64,000 bases of DNA from Bacillus aerolatus (lineage in GTDB: Bacteria; Bacillota; Bacilli; Bacillales; Domibacillaceae), in the NCBI RefSeq assembly GCF_009183655.1, contig NZ_WEIO01000010.1, positions 45,416 through 109,415 of the forward strand. The letters are read 5' to 3'. Shown here one piece after another: positions 20,416 to 28,604 of the stretch. The position numbers were made by a program, and so were the translations under genes. Position 1 is the stretch's first letter; each line of letters starts with the position of its first letter. Below the pieces are notes generated by a model. It did no database searches, was not told where the DNA came from, and saw only the letters and a list, made by a program, of their open reading frames with translations.

Positions 20416-20589
20416 ATGATACTTCCATTATGGATCTACGCAGTAGTAGCAGGGATTTTGTTCAGCGCATTTATGACGGTTAAAACATCGAGAGCCGAGA
20501 AAAAAACCGACCTGGAATTTATCGAACAAGAAGGGCAGGTTTATATACAAAGAATGGAAAAAGAGAGGGAATTAAGAGCGAAGAGTTAA
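20416..20589 (+). CDS. yhaL: YhaL-like small sporulation protein
   Basis: 57 residues from the ATG at 20416, six bases after AAGGGG; an ATG immediately before it is also possible. One N-terminal membrane helix (MILPLWIYAVVAGILFSAFM) is followed by a charged cytoplasmic helix with DLEFIEQEGQVYIQRMEKERE. This matches YhaL of B. subtilis, a small membrane protein of the sporulation programme with unknown mechanism, lying between yhaM and prsA there as here. Confidence 0.88.
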   Translation: MILPLWIYAVVAGILFSAFMTVKTSRAEKKTDLEFIEQEGQVYIQRMEKERELRAKS

Positions 20590-20599
20590 ACAAGATAAG

Positions 20600-20645
20600 A
20601 GGCTGTCCGGTAAGCGCCTGGCGCTCATCGGACAGCCTCTTTATT
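20600..20645. terminator. Bidirectional terminator between yhaL and prsA
   Basis: AGAGGCTGTCCG pairs with CGGACAGCCTCT, with GCGCC/GGCGC in the loop, followed by TTATT. It serves the convergent genes yhaL and prsA. Confidence 0.88.
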
Positions 20646-20650
20646 TGTGG

Positions 20651-21550
20651 TTACTTTTCTTTTGTTTCTTTCGATTCATTGTCGGCACCAGAAAGGCTTT
20701 CAAATGCTCCTTTTAAGTTCTTATCTTCGACTTTGACATCTGCCGCTTTTAATTCTTTATCGAGCTTTTTCTGAACAGCTTCCGGATCGGCTTTGGAGAG
20801 CTTTAGTTCTTTCGTCAGTTCAGCTTTCATGTCTTTAAAAGGTTTTTTCTCTTTTGTATCCGTAATCTCGATAATGTGATAACCGAACTCTGATTTAATC
20901 GGCTCACTTACTTGGCCTTTTTTCAGCGTATCAAGTGCTTTAGTGAATTCAGGCACGAATTGCTGGCGGCCTTGGTTATCTACCCAGCCGAGATCTCCGC
21001 CGTTTTGTGCAGAACCTGGGTCTGCCGAATATTCAGTGGCCAGTTCTTCAAATTTGGCACCTTTTGCCAGCTTGTCTTTTACTTCTTTTGCCTTCTTTTC
21101 ATCTTCCACTAAAATGTGGCGCACTTTAATTGGCGCTTTCCATTTTTCGTAATACTCTTTTACCTCTTTATCCGTCACTTTTATCTCAGAAAGAGTAGCT
21201 TTTTCTCTTAAAAGTTCCAACTCCAAAAAGTCTTTAAAGCCTTTTTCATCGAGGTTGTACTGAGCAAGGAAAGCCTCGTATTGAGGACCGAGCTGTTCTT
21301 TCGCTTCTTTCAGTTCTTTATCGAGTTCTTTGTCTGTGACTTCATATTTCTCAGAAAGCACCTTTTTGTACATAATTTCTTGAAGAGCTTGCTCCATTTG
21401 CGGAGAATACTTTTCCTTCATCGCATTATACAGCTCTTCCTGCGTCACGTCGCCTGCTTTAGAAGTAGCAACGACATCATTTCCAGCGCCGCACCCGGCC
21501 AGGCCGACAGCTCCCGCAAGTAAAGAAGCAGACAGGATCCATTTTTTCAT
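20651..21550 (-). CDS. prsA: PrsA foldase lipoprotein (parvulin-type peptidyl-prolyl isomerase)
   Basis: 299 residues. The N-terminal signal ends in the lipobox VGLAGC, so Cys20 would be lipidated and the protein held on the outer face of the membrane. A helical chaperone part surrounds a parvulin domain (about residues 135-230) containing VRHILVEDEKKAKEV, GGDLGWV and GYHIIEI. PrsA is needed for folding of exported proteins such as alpha-amylases and penicillin-binding proteins. In B. subtilis it is repressed by ScoC, whose gene lies nearby at 22922-23491. Confidence 0.97.
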   Translation of the reverse strand: MKKWILSASLLAGAVGLAGCGAGNDVVATSKAGDVTQEELYNAMKEKYSPQMEQALQEIMYKKVLSEKYEVTDKELDKELKEAKEQLGPQYEAFLAQYNLDEKGFKDFLELELLREKATLSEIKVTDKEVKEYYEKWKAPIKVRHILVEDEKKAKEVKDKLAKGAKFEELATEYSADPGSAQNGGDLGWVDNQGRQQFVPEFTKALDTLKKGQVSEPIKSEFGYHIIEITDTKEKKPFKDMKAELTKELKLSKADPEAVQKKLDKELKAADVKVEDKNLKGAFESLSGADNESKETKEK

Positions 21551-21668
21551 TTCTTAAACAACTCCCTGATTAATCAGCCAGCCTTTATTTAAGCGGCGGC
21601 TTCTCCATTTTTTTGTTCAGGACATACTATAACACATTTTCAATAAGCAGCCAAAAAATTCAAACTTG

Positions 21669-21810
21669 AAAAGCGGAAGCGCCTCTCCAGCCGCGACAAG
21701 CAAATGTTCTTTTCCCAAGGAAGTCCGCTCTTTGACTGCATTGGAAAAAGGTTATTTGACCTCGAGGGCTAGGCGCTGCAGCTGGACAGTTATCTAACTC
21801 GAAAAAATTT
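21669..21810 (+). repeat. Structured interspersed repeat, copy 2
   Basis: Starts AAAAGCGGAAGCGCCT and ends CTAGGCGCTGCAGCTGGACAG, closely matching copy 1 at both ends. The inner arm differs: TTTTCCCAA and TTGGAAAAA replace the matching strands of copy 1. It fills most of the 311-base gap upstream of prsA; nothing else but the following terminator was seen there. Confidence 0.85.
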
Positions 21811-21830
21811 ATAATTTCCAAACTTTAAAT

Positions 21831-21861
21831 AAAAAGAGCCTGCTTCTACAAGCGGCTCAGT
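21831..21861 (-). terminator. Terminator of the 62-residue membrane protein gene
   Basis: On the minus strand GAGCCGCTT and AAGCAGGCTC pair and are followed by TTTTTATTT. Confidence 0.8.
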
Positions 21862-22050
21862 CTATGTAAACAGAATTTCAATATACGAGGAAATCAATAA
21901 AATTGTAATGTAAATGTTGATCGTGCGGAAAATTTTAGGATGACGCTCTTCTGGAATTTCTTTTTGGATACAAAGGATATTCGTCATTCGATTGATATTA
22001 TAAAGAATTACTCCTGAAAAGATAATAAATACGATAATGACGGAGATCAA
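21862..22050 (-). CDS. Small membrane protein, unknown function
   Basis: 62 residues from a TTG start six bases after GGAGGGG. Two hydrophobic segments are visible, about residues 1-18 and 43-60, separated by a charged loop with IQKEIPEERHPKIFR. This is a two-span hairpin topology. I do not recognise the family. It lies between prsA and yhaJ on the same strand, with its own terminator, which supports it being expressed. No function is inferred. Confidence 0.7.
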   Translation of the reverse strand: MISVIIVFIIFSGVILYNINRMTNILCIQKEIPEERHPKIFRTINIYITILLISSYIEILFT

Positions 22051-22197
22051 TTTATTCCCCTCCCCTTTATTTCATATGTAATAAACATATCAAATATTAC
22101 TCTAAAAAGATAGAAAAACAGTCTGGAACAGGGGAGATCCTCTGCTTCAGACTGCTGTCAGCCTTCTGGCGGCGCTGCCGCAAAGACTTCATTCCAT

Positions 22198-22734
22198 TTA
22201 TTCAGGGATCAAAATTTCATATCCTCTGTCATGCTCTTCAATGACCGCATATTTCGGGGAAGTGAGCAGTGCTTTTACATATAAAAGGTCAATGGCGCAC
22301 ATGCCTGTATGATAAGCAGCGAGCATGGTAAAATAATGAATATAGTGCGGGAAAAGAGCGCCGCACACGAGCAGGACCGGATTAATAATAAAGAACGGCA
22401 AGACAAGGCTTATCATAAATCTATTTTTAGGAATCGGTTCTTTTATATTAATTGAAAAAACGGGCAGGCAAAAACAAGTGATTTTACACTGGCATTTCAT
22501 TTGCGCCACATAGCGCAAAACGGGTAATAAGTGAATCAGCTTATGAAGCGGATAAAGAGCTAACAAAGCTACTAGAAAGAAATGAAAATACCCGGAATAT
22601 AAGGTTTCTGAAAAGAGAGATTGCAAGAAAGCAAAGCTAAACGAAAAAAACATCAGCGCCAGCAATACGGAATATATCACAATTTTATTGAATCCGTATC
22701 TCTTTTCAAAATCAAATGTACGCCAGCATTTCAT
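22198..22734 (-). CDS. yhaJ: YhaJ-like DUF3267 membrane protein with altered HExxH
   Basis: 178 residues with about four membrane segments. DUF3267 proteins are predicted membrane zincins carrying HExxH; the corresponding position here reads HKLIH at residues 64-68, so the catalytic Glu is Lys. It may therefore be a non-catalytic member. Position between prsA and scoC matches yhaJ of B. subtilis, though yhaI is missing. A GGAGGGATC ribosome site precedes the ATG. Family assignment is moderate, since the overall sequence is hydrophobic and short on motifs. Confidence 0.7.
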   Translation of the reverse strand: MKCWRTFDFEKRYGFNKIVIYSVLLALMFFSFSFAFLQSLFSETLYSGYFHFFLVALLALYPLHKLIHLLPVLRYVAQMKCQCKITCFCLPVFSINIKEPIPKNRFMISLVLPFFIINPVLLVCGALFPHYIHYFTMLAAYHTGMCAIDLLYVKALLTSPKYAVIEEHDRGYEILIPE

Positions 22735-22921
22735 CGGAATGATCCCTCCGTTTGACGTTAAAATGTTGCTGTTGCCTACTCACTTTACGATGGACGCAAA
22801 GAAAAATCAACCTATTTTTTATTAAAAATAAATGAAGGTTATGTAAAGAGACAGGCGAGCGAGCCGTCAAGGAAAGAAAGCCGGAACATATCTGTTAGAG
22901 AAGGGTCAATCCTTTATCTGA

Positions 22922-23491
22922 TTAAACTTTCTGCTGTTCGGGGATTTTCTTTAATTTGCCGTCTACTTCGTAAAATTCTTCGTCGATATTGTCGATGGAT
23001 TTTTCAAAAATTTCGACAAAATCTTCCCCGTAAATATTCTTTACAATAGCCATTACCTCCATTAAATCAGGAAATTTGCCAAACAAGTCGCGCAAGGGGG
23101 CGCTGCCCGTGAATACAGAATTAGTGTCAGGGTTAAAGCATTCCATTAGCTCCAGCAGCAGCAGCTCGCCGTCCGCAGTAATTTCCACGTACGTATTCCG
23201 TTTATCCGCTTCTTTTTTGGAAAATCTTAAAAATCCTCTTTCCTCCAGCTTTTTTGAAAAATTAAAAGCAGTGGAGACATGCATGACCCCAAATTTAGCG
23301 ATGTCAGAAATGGAGGCGCCTTTTAAATGATAAGCGATCGACAATATATGGTGCTCATTAATATTTAAGTCATAAGGCTTGATCCAACGCTGCCAATCTT
23401 TTTCTATTGCTTTCCATAATGCTTTGCTTAATTGAGCCATCCGCTGGCTGAAAATAAGCGCTTCTTTCATTGAATATTGATGATTTGTCAT
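22922..23491 (-). CDS. hpr: MarR-family transition-state regulator ScoC (Hpr)
   Basis: 189 residues. The winged-helix MarR core (about residues 25-130) contains [44 protein letters not shown] and the wing [13 protein letters not shown]; these are given as consecutive blocks of the helix-turn-helix. The acidic C-terminal extension is typical of ScoC. It represses extracellular protease genes, prsA and peptide permeases during growth. Neighbours prsA, yhaH, trpP, hit and ecsAB reproduce the B. subtilis order, and EcsA affects the same regulon. Confidence 0.96.
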   Translation of the reverse strand: MTNHQYSMKEALIFSQRMAQLSKALWKAIEKDWQRWIKPYDLNINEHHILSIAYHLKGASISDIAKFGVMHVSTAFNFSKKLEERGFLRFSKKEADKRNTYVEITADGELLLLELMECFNPDTNSVFTGSAPLRDLFGKFPDLMEVMAIVKNIYGEDFVEIFEKSIDNIDEEFYEVDGKLKKIPEQQKV

Positions 23492-23629
23492 TTTTACACC
23501 TTCTTTTCCGAATTCTTTCGCTCCTAATAAACAGTAAGTTATGAAGATTGTTAATATTATTATGCCAAGAAAGTAAAAAATAATAAAGATATAAATTTAC
23601 GAAATTTTCGAAAAAGATTCAAAAAAGAA

Positions 23630-23656
23630 TAGAGAGCCTATTTTGGCTCTCCATTT
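23630..23656 (-). terminator. Terminator overlapping the yhaH stop codon
   Basis: On the minus strand GAGAGCC and GGCTCTC pair around the stop triplet and are followed by TATTCTTTTTT. The coding sequence ends inside the stem. Confidence 0.8.
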
Positions 23657-24015
23657 TTTTCTTTGGTTGGCAGCGCTTTTTGCAAGTCTTCTGCTGTCTC
23701 TTGAATTTCTGCTATTTCTTGCTGCAGCCGTTCAATATTTGGTTCGGTGCTTTCTTTCCACATCCCAGCACTTGCTTTTAAGCCGTCGGTCACTTCGCCG
23801 ATAGTATCTTTGCTGACATCTTTTAAATGAGTGACAGCTTGTTTAAGTTGCTCCACATCCGTTTTAATTACCCGTGCATTGCTTTTAACACTGGCTTGAG
23901 CTAATTTCACTTTCTCTCGTGCTTCGCGGCCTGACACAGGTGTGTTAAACAAGGCGGTAGCTGCTCCCGCTGCTGTGCCGGCGAGCATGCCGATTAACAA
24001 AGCTTTTTTATCCAT
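23638..24015 (-). CDS. yhaH: YhaH, YtxH-domain protein
   Basis: 125 residues from the ATG preceded by GAGGTG; an ATG seven codons upstream also has an AGGAG site, so the start is open between the two. The N-terminus has the YtxH glycine-rich hydrophobic segment LLIGMLAGTAAGAATALF, then TPVSGREAREKV and a long amphipathic coiled-coil-like region rich in Gln, Glu and Lys. YtxH proteins are general-stress-linked membrane-anchored proteins of unclear role. The order scoC-yhaH-trpP-hit matches B. subtilis. Confidence 0.9.
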   Translation of the reverse strand: MDKKALLIGMLAGTAAGAATALFNTPVSGREAREKVKLAQASVKSNARVIKTDVEQLKQAVTHLKDVSKDTIGEVTDGLKASAGMWKESTEPNIERLQQEIAEIQETAEDLQKALPTKEKNGEPK

Positions 24016-24180
24016 TTTATTCACCTCTATATTCATTGTTCTCCTTAAAAAACAAAAATCCTTTAATTCCGTGTGGGGACAGGTTCACTGCAGGAGAGAA
24101 TGCATAGTATGTAAGAAGACCCCGCCTTGCTATATTTCCCTTAATGCAAGAAATGCAAACTACTTAAAGGAGTGGCATAG

Positions 24181-24369
24181 ATGGAAGGTGTTATTTTTGG
24201 CTTATTTGCGCTGAGTTTCATTCTTTTGATCAGTATGATTCATCATATCAGGTCCATCTGGCGGCCTGGCATCTCCAGATCAAGAAACTTATTAATGAGA
24301 AGAGCCAAAGTCCTCGGAATTGCAGGAAGTGCGATTTTGCTCTTTGCTGTGTTGCTGCTGTACAGATAG
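24181..24369 (+). CDS. Small two-span membrane protein, unknown function
   Basis: 62 residues from an ATG six bases after AAAGGAGTGG. Hydrophobic segments occupy about residues 3-20 and 44-61, with a basic loop (HHIRSIWRPGISRSRN, LMRRAK) that would face the cytoplasm. I do not recognise the family. It is the only plus-strand gene between yheB-side genes and ecsA, and a strong 20-bp bidirectional terminator follows directly, which supports it as an expressed gene. Confidence 0.7.
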   Translation: MEGVIFGLFALSFILLISMIHHIRSIWRPGISRSRNLLMRRAKVLGIAGSAILLFAVLLLYR

Positions 24370-24370
24370 C

Positions 24371-24420
24371 AACAGCACGCCCAAAAAACCCTTCAGAAGA
24401 GAAGGGTTTTTTGGGCGTGC
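24371..24420. terminator. Perfect 20-bp bidirectional terminator
   Basis: GCACGCCCAAAAAACCCTTC pairs exactly with its complement across a six-base loop. A-runs inside the stem give T-runs on both strands. It separates the convergent small membrane protein gene and trpP. Confidence 0.92.
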
Positions 24421-24939
24421 TTACACTTGTTCAACTAAGTTTGAGCGTTTTAATACAGATTGAACAATCGGATAAATAACAAGCATCACGACAGCGTTAA
24501 CAACCGATGCAGGGAGCACAATTGTCAAAAACAAAGCGGCAAACGGTCCTGGAAGGCCGACAATAACGAGCGCGGAACTTAAGAAAACAACCCCGGATAC
24601 GATCGTGCCGATGGCCGTCAGGAAAGCGGCGCCGGCTGCGTTTTTGCTGTACTTTATAAACAGGATGAACAAGCCGTAAAAAACGAAAGCAGTAACTGGT
24701 TTATCAATCATATTCGGAATCAACCCACCCGGAAAGGCTGTTGTCAGGCCCGAAATAATTCCAGTAACGAGGCCAGCGAGCAACACACTTTTAACATTCG
24801 GGAACAGCAAAATCCCCAAAAACATCATTGTAAGCATCATATCGGGCTTCATTCCAAGGAACAGGCCCGGCATTACGGTGTGAAGCACCGCTCCCATCCC
24901 TATTAAAAGTGACAGGCTGACTAAAGATTTTGTATTCAT
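24421..24939 (-). CDS. trpP: Tryptophan transporter TrpP
   Basis: 172 residues with five or six membrane helices and the small-solute transporter pattern of the TrpP family: MNTKSLVSLSLLIGMGAVLHT at the start, then MKPDMMLTMMFLGILLFPN and GLTTAFPGGLIPNMIDKP. It probably imports tryptophan. Its start codon is directly preceded by a series of GAG/TAG triplets, the binding site form for the tryptophan-activated protein TRAP, so translation should be blocked when tryptophan is plentiful, as shown for B. subtilis trpP. It lies between yhaH and hit as in B. subtilis. Confidence 0.94.
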   Translation of the reverse strand: MNTKSLVSLSLLIGMGAVLHTVMPGLFLGMKPDMMLTMMFLGILLFPNVKSVLLAGLVTGIISGLTTAFPGGLIPNMIDKPVTAFVFYGLFILFIKYSKNAAGAAFLTAIGTIVSGVVFLSSALVIVGLPGPFAALFLTIVLPASVVNAVVMLVIYPIVQSVLKRSNLVEQV

Positions 24940-24985
24940 TTCTCATCTCTCCTCTTCTCATCTCAACTAAATCTTCCTTCTCCTG
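24940..24985 (-). promoter_or_regulatory. TRAP binding site overlapping the trpP ribosome site
   Basis: On the minus strand TAG-GAG-GAG-GAG-GAG-GAG triplets are spaced by exactly two bases (24969-24940) and run up to the ATG, with further CAG, GAG and AAG triplets upstream. The only Shine-Dalgarno sequence lies inside the repeats, so bound TRAP would block ribosomes. Confidence 0.88.
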
Positions 24986-25141
24986 GCGTGCGCTGCTGCC
25001 GCCAGCGAAAAGATAGTACTAGTATACCATATTTAAAAGTAACGAGAAAACTGAATATTCTATAGGTTAAAGAGATTGTTCAAAAAGTGCGGAAAAAAGG
25101 CGGTGAGTATCGGCTCTTTACGTCCTTTTTTAAACACGATC

Positions 25142-25561
25142 TTAAAGATGGTCGGCAATATCCTTAGCGATTGCCTGCAGGTCTTCACTTGTGTATTCGC
25201 TGTCATGCGTTTCGAATACAGGGTGGAAGCCGTCTTCCTGGCCGTAGCGTGGAATTAAATGAATGTGATAGTGGAATACTGTCTGGCCGGCTGTTTCTCC
25301 ATTATTATTTAAAATATTTAGTCCTTCCGGCTCGTACGCTGCTTTGAGGGCTTCAGCTATAATTGGCACCCTTTGAAACAAACGGCCCGCTTCCTCTTGT
25401 GAAAACTCGAATATGTTCTTCTTATGTTGTTTGGGGATGAGGAGTGTATGACCTTTTGTTACTTGGCTAATATCCAAAAAAGCATACACTTCTTCATCTT
25501 CATACACTTTCGCCGAGGGGATCTCTCCATTAATTATTTTACAAAAAATGCAGTCGCTCAT
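25142..25561 (-). CDS. hit: HIT-family nucleotide-binding protein
   Basis: 139 residues from the ATG 8 bases after AGGAAGG; an ATG three codons upstream touches that site and is unlikely. The N-terminal CIFCKIINGEIPS has the CxxC zinc pair of HinT proteins. The catalytic histidine triad is HYHIHLIPR, which follows the HxHxHxx pattern. Such proteins hydrolyse purine nucleoside phosphoramidates or adenylates. The gene diverges from ecsA, as in B. subtilis. Confidence 0.95.
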   Translation of the reverse strand: MSDCIFCKIINGEIPSAKVYEDEEVYAFLDISQVTKGHTLLIPKQHKKNIFEFSQEEAGRLFQRVPIIAEALKAAYEPEGLNILNNNGETAGQTVFHYHIHLIPRYGQEDGFHPVFETHDSEYTSEDLQAIAKDIADHL

Positions 25562-25723
25562 TTTTTTCATCCTTCCTATGTATAATTGTCAAAATTTTAT
25601 CATAAAAGGCGCGTTTATTAAATAGACAACATATAGAGGGAGATAATGACTGAGTTAAACAATGAGTTTGAACAAGGATTTTGTTAAAATGAATGTATGA
25701 CTTTATGAGAAGGGACGTTTTTT

Positions 25724-26461
25724 ATGTCTTTATTAACAGTGGAAGAGCTAGTGGGCGGTTACACCCGCAAACCGGTATTGAACAATATTTCCTTTTCGAT
25801 CAATAAAGAAAGCATTGTCGGGTTGATCGGCTTAAACGGGGCAGGGAAAAGCACGACCATTAAACATATTATCGGGTTAATGGAACCGAAAACAGGCCGA
25901 ATTTCCATTAATGGGCTTTCTCTTCAAGACAGTCCGGAAAAATACCGGCGCCAATTTTCGTACATTCCGGAAACACCGATTTTGTATGAAGAGTTAACGC
26001 TCGAAGAACATATGAAGCTGACTGCCATGGCGTATGGACTGACAGAGGAAGAGTACACTCGGCGTATCGGTCCGCTGTTAAAGGAATTTCGTCTTGATCA
26101 GAAAATGAACTGGTTTCCAGCTCACTTTTCAAAAGGGATGAAACAGAAAGTAATGATTATGAGCGCCTTTTTAACAGAGCCTTCCTTGTATATTATTGAC
26201 GAGCCGTTCGTCGGGCTTGATCCGCTCGGCATCCAATCGCTGCTGGAGTGGATGAAAAAGATGCGTGACAGCGGAGCAGGCATCCTTATGTCAACGCACA
26301 TATTAGCGACAGCAGAAAAATACTGCGATTCGTTCATTATTTTACATAACGGGGAAATTCGGGCGCAAGGAACAATCGCGGAGCTTCAGACAGAATTTCA
26401 AATGCCGGGTGCTTCCCTTGATGATATTTACATTCAACTGACGAAGGAAGAAGAGCGATGA
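25724..26461 (+). CDS. ecsA: ABC transporter ATP-binding protein EcsA
   Basis: 245 residues. Walker A is GLNGAGKSTT near residue 38; the signature region is FSKGMKQKV rather than the canonical LSGGQ. Walker B is LYIIDEPFVGLDP and the switch His is in MSTHILATAEKY. EcsA with EcsB is needed for regulated intramembrane proteolysis by RasP, protein secretion, competence and sporulation in B. subtilis. The stop overlaps the ecsB start (ATGA). The prsA-scoC-hit-ecs arrangement groups secretion control genes. Confidence 0.96.
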   Translation: MSLLTVEELVGGYTRKPVLNNISFSINKESIVGLIGLNGAGKSTTIKHIIGLMEPKTGRISINGLSLQDSPEKYRRQFSYIPETPILYEELTLEEHMKLTAMAYGLTEEEYTRRIGPLLKEFRLDQKMNWFPAHFSKGMKQKVMIMSAFLTEPSLYIIDEPFVGLDPLGIQSLLEWMKKMRDSGAGILMSTHILATAEKYCDSFIILHNGEIRAQGTIAELQTEFQMPGASLDDIYIQLTKEEER

Positions 26462-27678
26462 AGACAATCGATCAGCTGTGGAAATCAAGGATTGAAGCGT
26501 ATTATAAAGAGCTGCGCAAGTATTTGCGCTACATGTTGAATGATCATCTGCTGTTTGTTCTCGTGTTCGGGCTCGGTGCTGTTCTTTATTATTACAGCGG
26601 CTGGGTGAAGACGCTGGATGAAACATTTCCGGCTCCGCTTGTCATGGCGGTGATTCTCGGCGCGCTCCTGGCTTGGAGTTCGGTGTATACATTTTTAATG
26701 CGGGCCGATACCGTATTTCTGCTGCCGCTTGAAGAAAGGATGGCTCCTTATTTTCGTAAAGCGATTTTTACGAGCTTTATTTCTCAAAGCTACTTGCTTA
26801 TAGCTGTGCTTGCTTTATTTATGCCATTGTATATGCAGGTAAGAGGCGGTTCCATGCAGTCGTTTTTCTTGTGGGTGATCATTCTTGCCGTTATGAAAGG
26901 CTGGAATTTAATCGTCCGCTGGCATGTGCTTAAGATCCAGGAAAAAGAAAGCAGGCAGATTGACTGGATCGTCCGTTTTGCATTGAATGGCCTGCTGCTT
27001 TATTTCGTATTTTCTGGGGCGTCGATTCTTTTTATTCTCATAGTGGCTGCCTTGATGGCCGCTTACCTAGCTTATTTTAAAAAGATATTCAAGCGGATGG
27101 CGCTTAAGTGGGAAACGCTCGTGCAGCTCGAAGAAAAACGAATGGCTGCTTTTTACCGCTTGGCGAATTTATTTACGGATGTGCCGCATTTGCGGGGGAC
27201 TGTTAAGCGGCGAAAATGGCTGGACGGGCTGCTCGGGTCTGTGCCGTTTGACTCAGCCGGAACGTACACGTACTTGTTCCGGCGCACGTTTGTCCGCATG
27301 AATGAGTTTTTCGGGTTATATATTCGGCTCACGGTTATTGCGGCACTTATTATTGGCTTTAGCGACCAGGCTATATTGCAGCTGATTATCTCTTGGCTGT
27401 TCATATATTTAACTGGTTTTCAGCTTTTGCCGATGATCCGCCGCCATGAGATGAAAATCTGGGTTTCTCTGTATCCGGTTGCCGAGGAACGAAAAAGTAC
27501 TTCATTGCTCTCGCTGATCGGCCGTTTGCTCTTTGTACAGGCCATTATTTTCAGCGCCGCTGCCTGGGCGGGCCACTCCATCACTCACGCAGGCATCGTG
27601 CTTGCTGCCGGGCTTGCTTTCGCGTTTTTCTTTGCGAAAGTTTATGCACCGTCGAGATTGAACAAACTGGTAAGGTAG
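26458..27678 (+). CDS. ecsB: ABC transporter permease EcsB
   Basis: 406 residues, starting in the ATGA overlap with ecsA. About ten hydrophobic segments are visible in two clusters: residues 30-180 and 270-400, with a charged central stretch (KRMALKWETLVQLEEKRMAAF). This matches the EcsB family (DUF3526-like ABC permease of B. subtilis). It is followed by a strong terminator, and the ecsC gene that completes the operon in B. subtilis is absent from this window. Confidence 0.94.
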   Translation: MKTIDQLWKSRIEAYYKELRKYLRYMLNDHLLFVLVFGLGAVLYYYSGWVKTLDETFPAPLVMAVILGALLAWSSVYTFLMRADTVFLLPLEERMAPYFRKAIFTSFISQSYLLIAVLALFMPLYMQVRGGSMQSFFLWVIILAVMKGWNLIVRWHVLKIQEKESRQIDWIVRFALNGLLLYFVFSGASILFILIVAALMAAYLAYFKKIFKRMALKWETLVQLEEKRMAAFYRLANLFTDVPHLRGTVKRRKWLDGLLGSVPFDSAGTYTYLFRRTFVRMNEFFGLYIRLTVIAALIIGFSDQAILQLIISWLFIYLTGFQLLPMIRRHEMKIWVSLYPVAEERKSTSLLSLIGRLLFVQAIIFSAAAWAGHSITHAGIVLAAGLAFAFFFAKVYAPSRLNKLVR

Positions 27679-27709
27679 AGTGTGCACATTCTGGCGGTTC
27701 TCATAAATA

Positions 27710-27758
27710 AGGGGCAGCCCAAAAGCAGTTATTTGCTGACTTTTGGGCTGCCCCTTTG
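27710..27758. terminator. Terminator after ecsB
   Basis: A stem of about 19 bp (GGGGCAGCCCAAAAGCAGTT side) is followed by CCCTTTGC. It lies between convergent ecsB and hmoB and has the recurrent CAGTTATTTGCTG apex. Confidence 0.9.
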
Positions 27759-27784
27759 CTTATCCATTTTACATATATAAACAA

Positions 27785-28303
27785 TCAGGAACGGTCGTCT
27801 TCAGTGGGAACAGTGTAAGTAGTCACATAAGATGGACTTGAGAAAATATGCGGCTGGTTGTCCACGCCGGCTTCTGTTTTTTTCTTTTCATGTGCTTTGT
27901 TGTATTCTTTTGAATCTTGCCAGCTTTTGAAAGACGCCTGATCCTGCCAATGTGTCAAAATGACGTACGTGTCCGAGTTGAGTGGGCGCAGCACACGGAT
28001 CGCGATAAATCCAGGGACATTTTCAATCATCCGCTCCCTGTTTTTAAAGCGGTATTCAAAAATAGGCCGTCCTTCGTCAGTGACTGGAATATTGTTCAGC
28101 ACCATATAGCCATAATCAGCTAACTCTCCGGCAGCATCAATCACTTCGTATTTACGCGGCGATTGAAAGAACGTTTTGCCTGTTGTCTCATGCACAAGAG
28201 TGGCGCCTTCTGCATTTTCCATCAGCACGATTTTTTCTGCTGCGTGCTTATCTTTCAATTTTTTCATGAAGTCGTATGTACCCGTTGTAATAAAAATGTT
28301 CAT
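27785..28303 (-). CDS. hmoB: Heme-degrading monooxygenase HmoB-like (YhgC)
   Basis: 172 residues. The C-terminal half (about residues 65-165) is an ABM-type ferredoxin-like domain with RMIENVPGFIAIRVLRPL, YVILTHWQDQASFKSWQ and AHEKK, the pattern of Bacillus HmoB/YhgC. The N-terminal half is a second, diverged domain, as in HmoB. Such enzymes open the heme ring and release iron. The location just upstream of and divergent from the hemEHY genes matches B. subtilis and pairs heme turnover with heme synthesis. Confidence 0.9.
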   Translation of the reverse strand: MNIFITTGTYDFMKKLKDKHAAEKIVLMENAEGATLVHETTGKTFFQSPRKYEVIDAAGELADYGYMVLNNIPVTDEGRPIFEYRFKNRERMIENVPGFIAIRVLRPLNSDTYVILTHWQDQASFKSWQDSKEYNKAHEKKKTEAGVDNQPHIFSSPSYVTTYTVPTEDDRS

Positions 28304-28604
28304 GCTTTCACCTCATTTGAAAATAATAAAAGAGCTGTATACTATTACTTTACACTCAAATTCCCTTCTGTAAACTATTCTGTTTGCAAGCCATAAAGAG
28401 GAAGGAAATGCCTATGTGGCAGGCTTGTGGCTGTTTTCTTTGGCGAATTTATGACATTTGGGCGCCCTTGCTATACTTTTGCACGCAAAAGAACTATAGT
28501 GTAAACGTACAAATAGACAAGTTTCTTCATTTATTTCCGTTTCGGGACTGAATATAAGGTAAAATATCGACTTTTATTGGATGAAAGGTGGACATGCAGC
28601 AACT
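28304..28604. other. Intergenic region between divergent hmoB and hemE
   Basis: About 300 bases with no convincing gene. It holds the palindrome CTTTTGCACGCAAAAG (28476-28491) just before TATAGT (28495-28500), a possible -10 element for hemE, and the short GGGCGCCC palindrome at about 28460-28467. No good -35 element at normal spacing was found. The B. subtilis pbpF gene that lies here in that species is missing. Confidence 0.5.

Noticed and set aside
25094-25132. Terminator after hit
   Set aside because: AAAAAAGG and CCTTTTTT could pair, but the loop is over 20 bases and the stem is A/T only; too weak to call.
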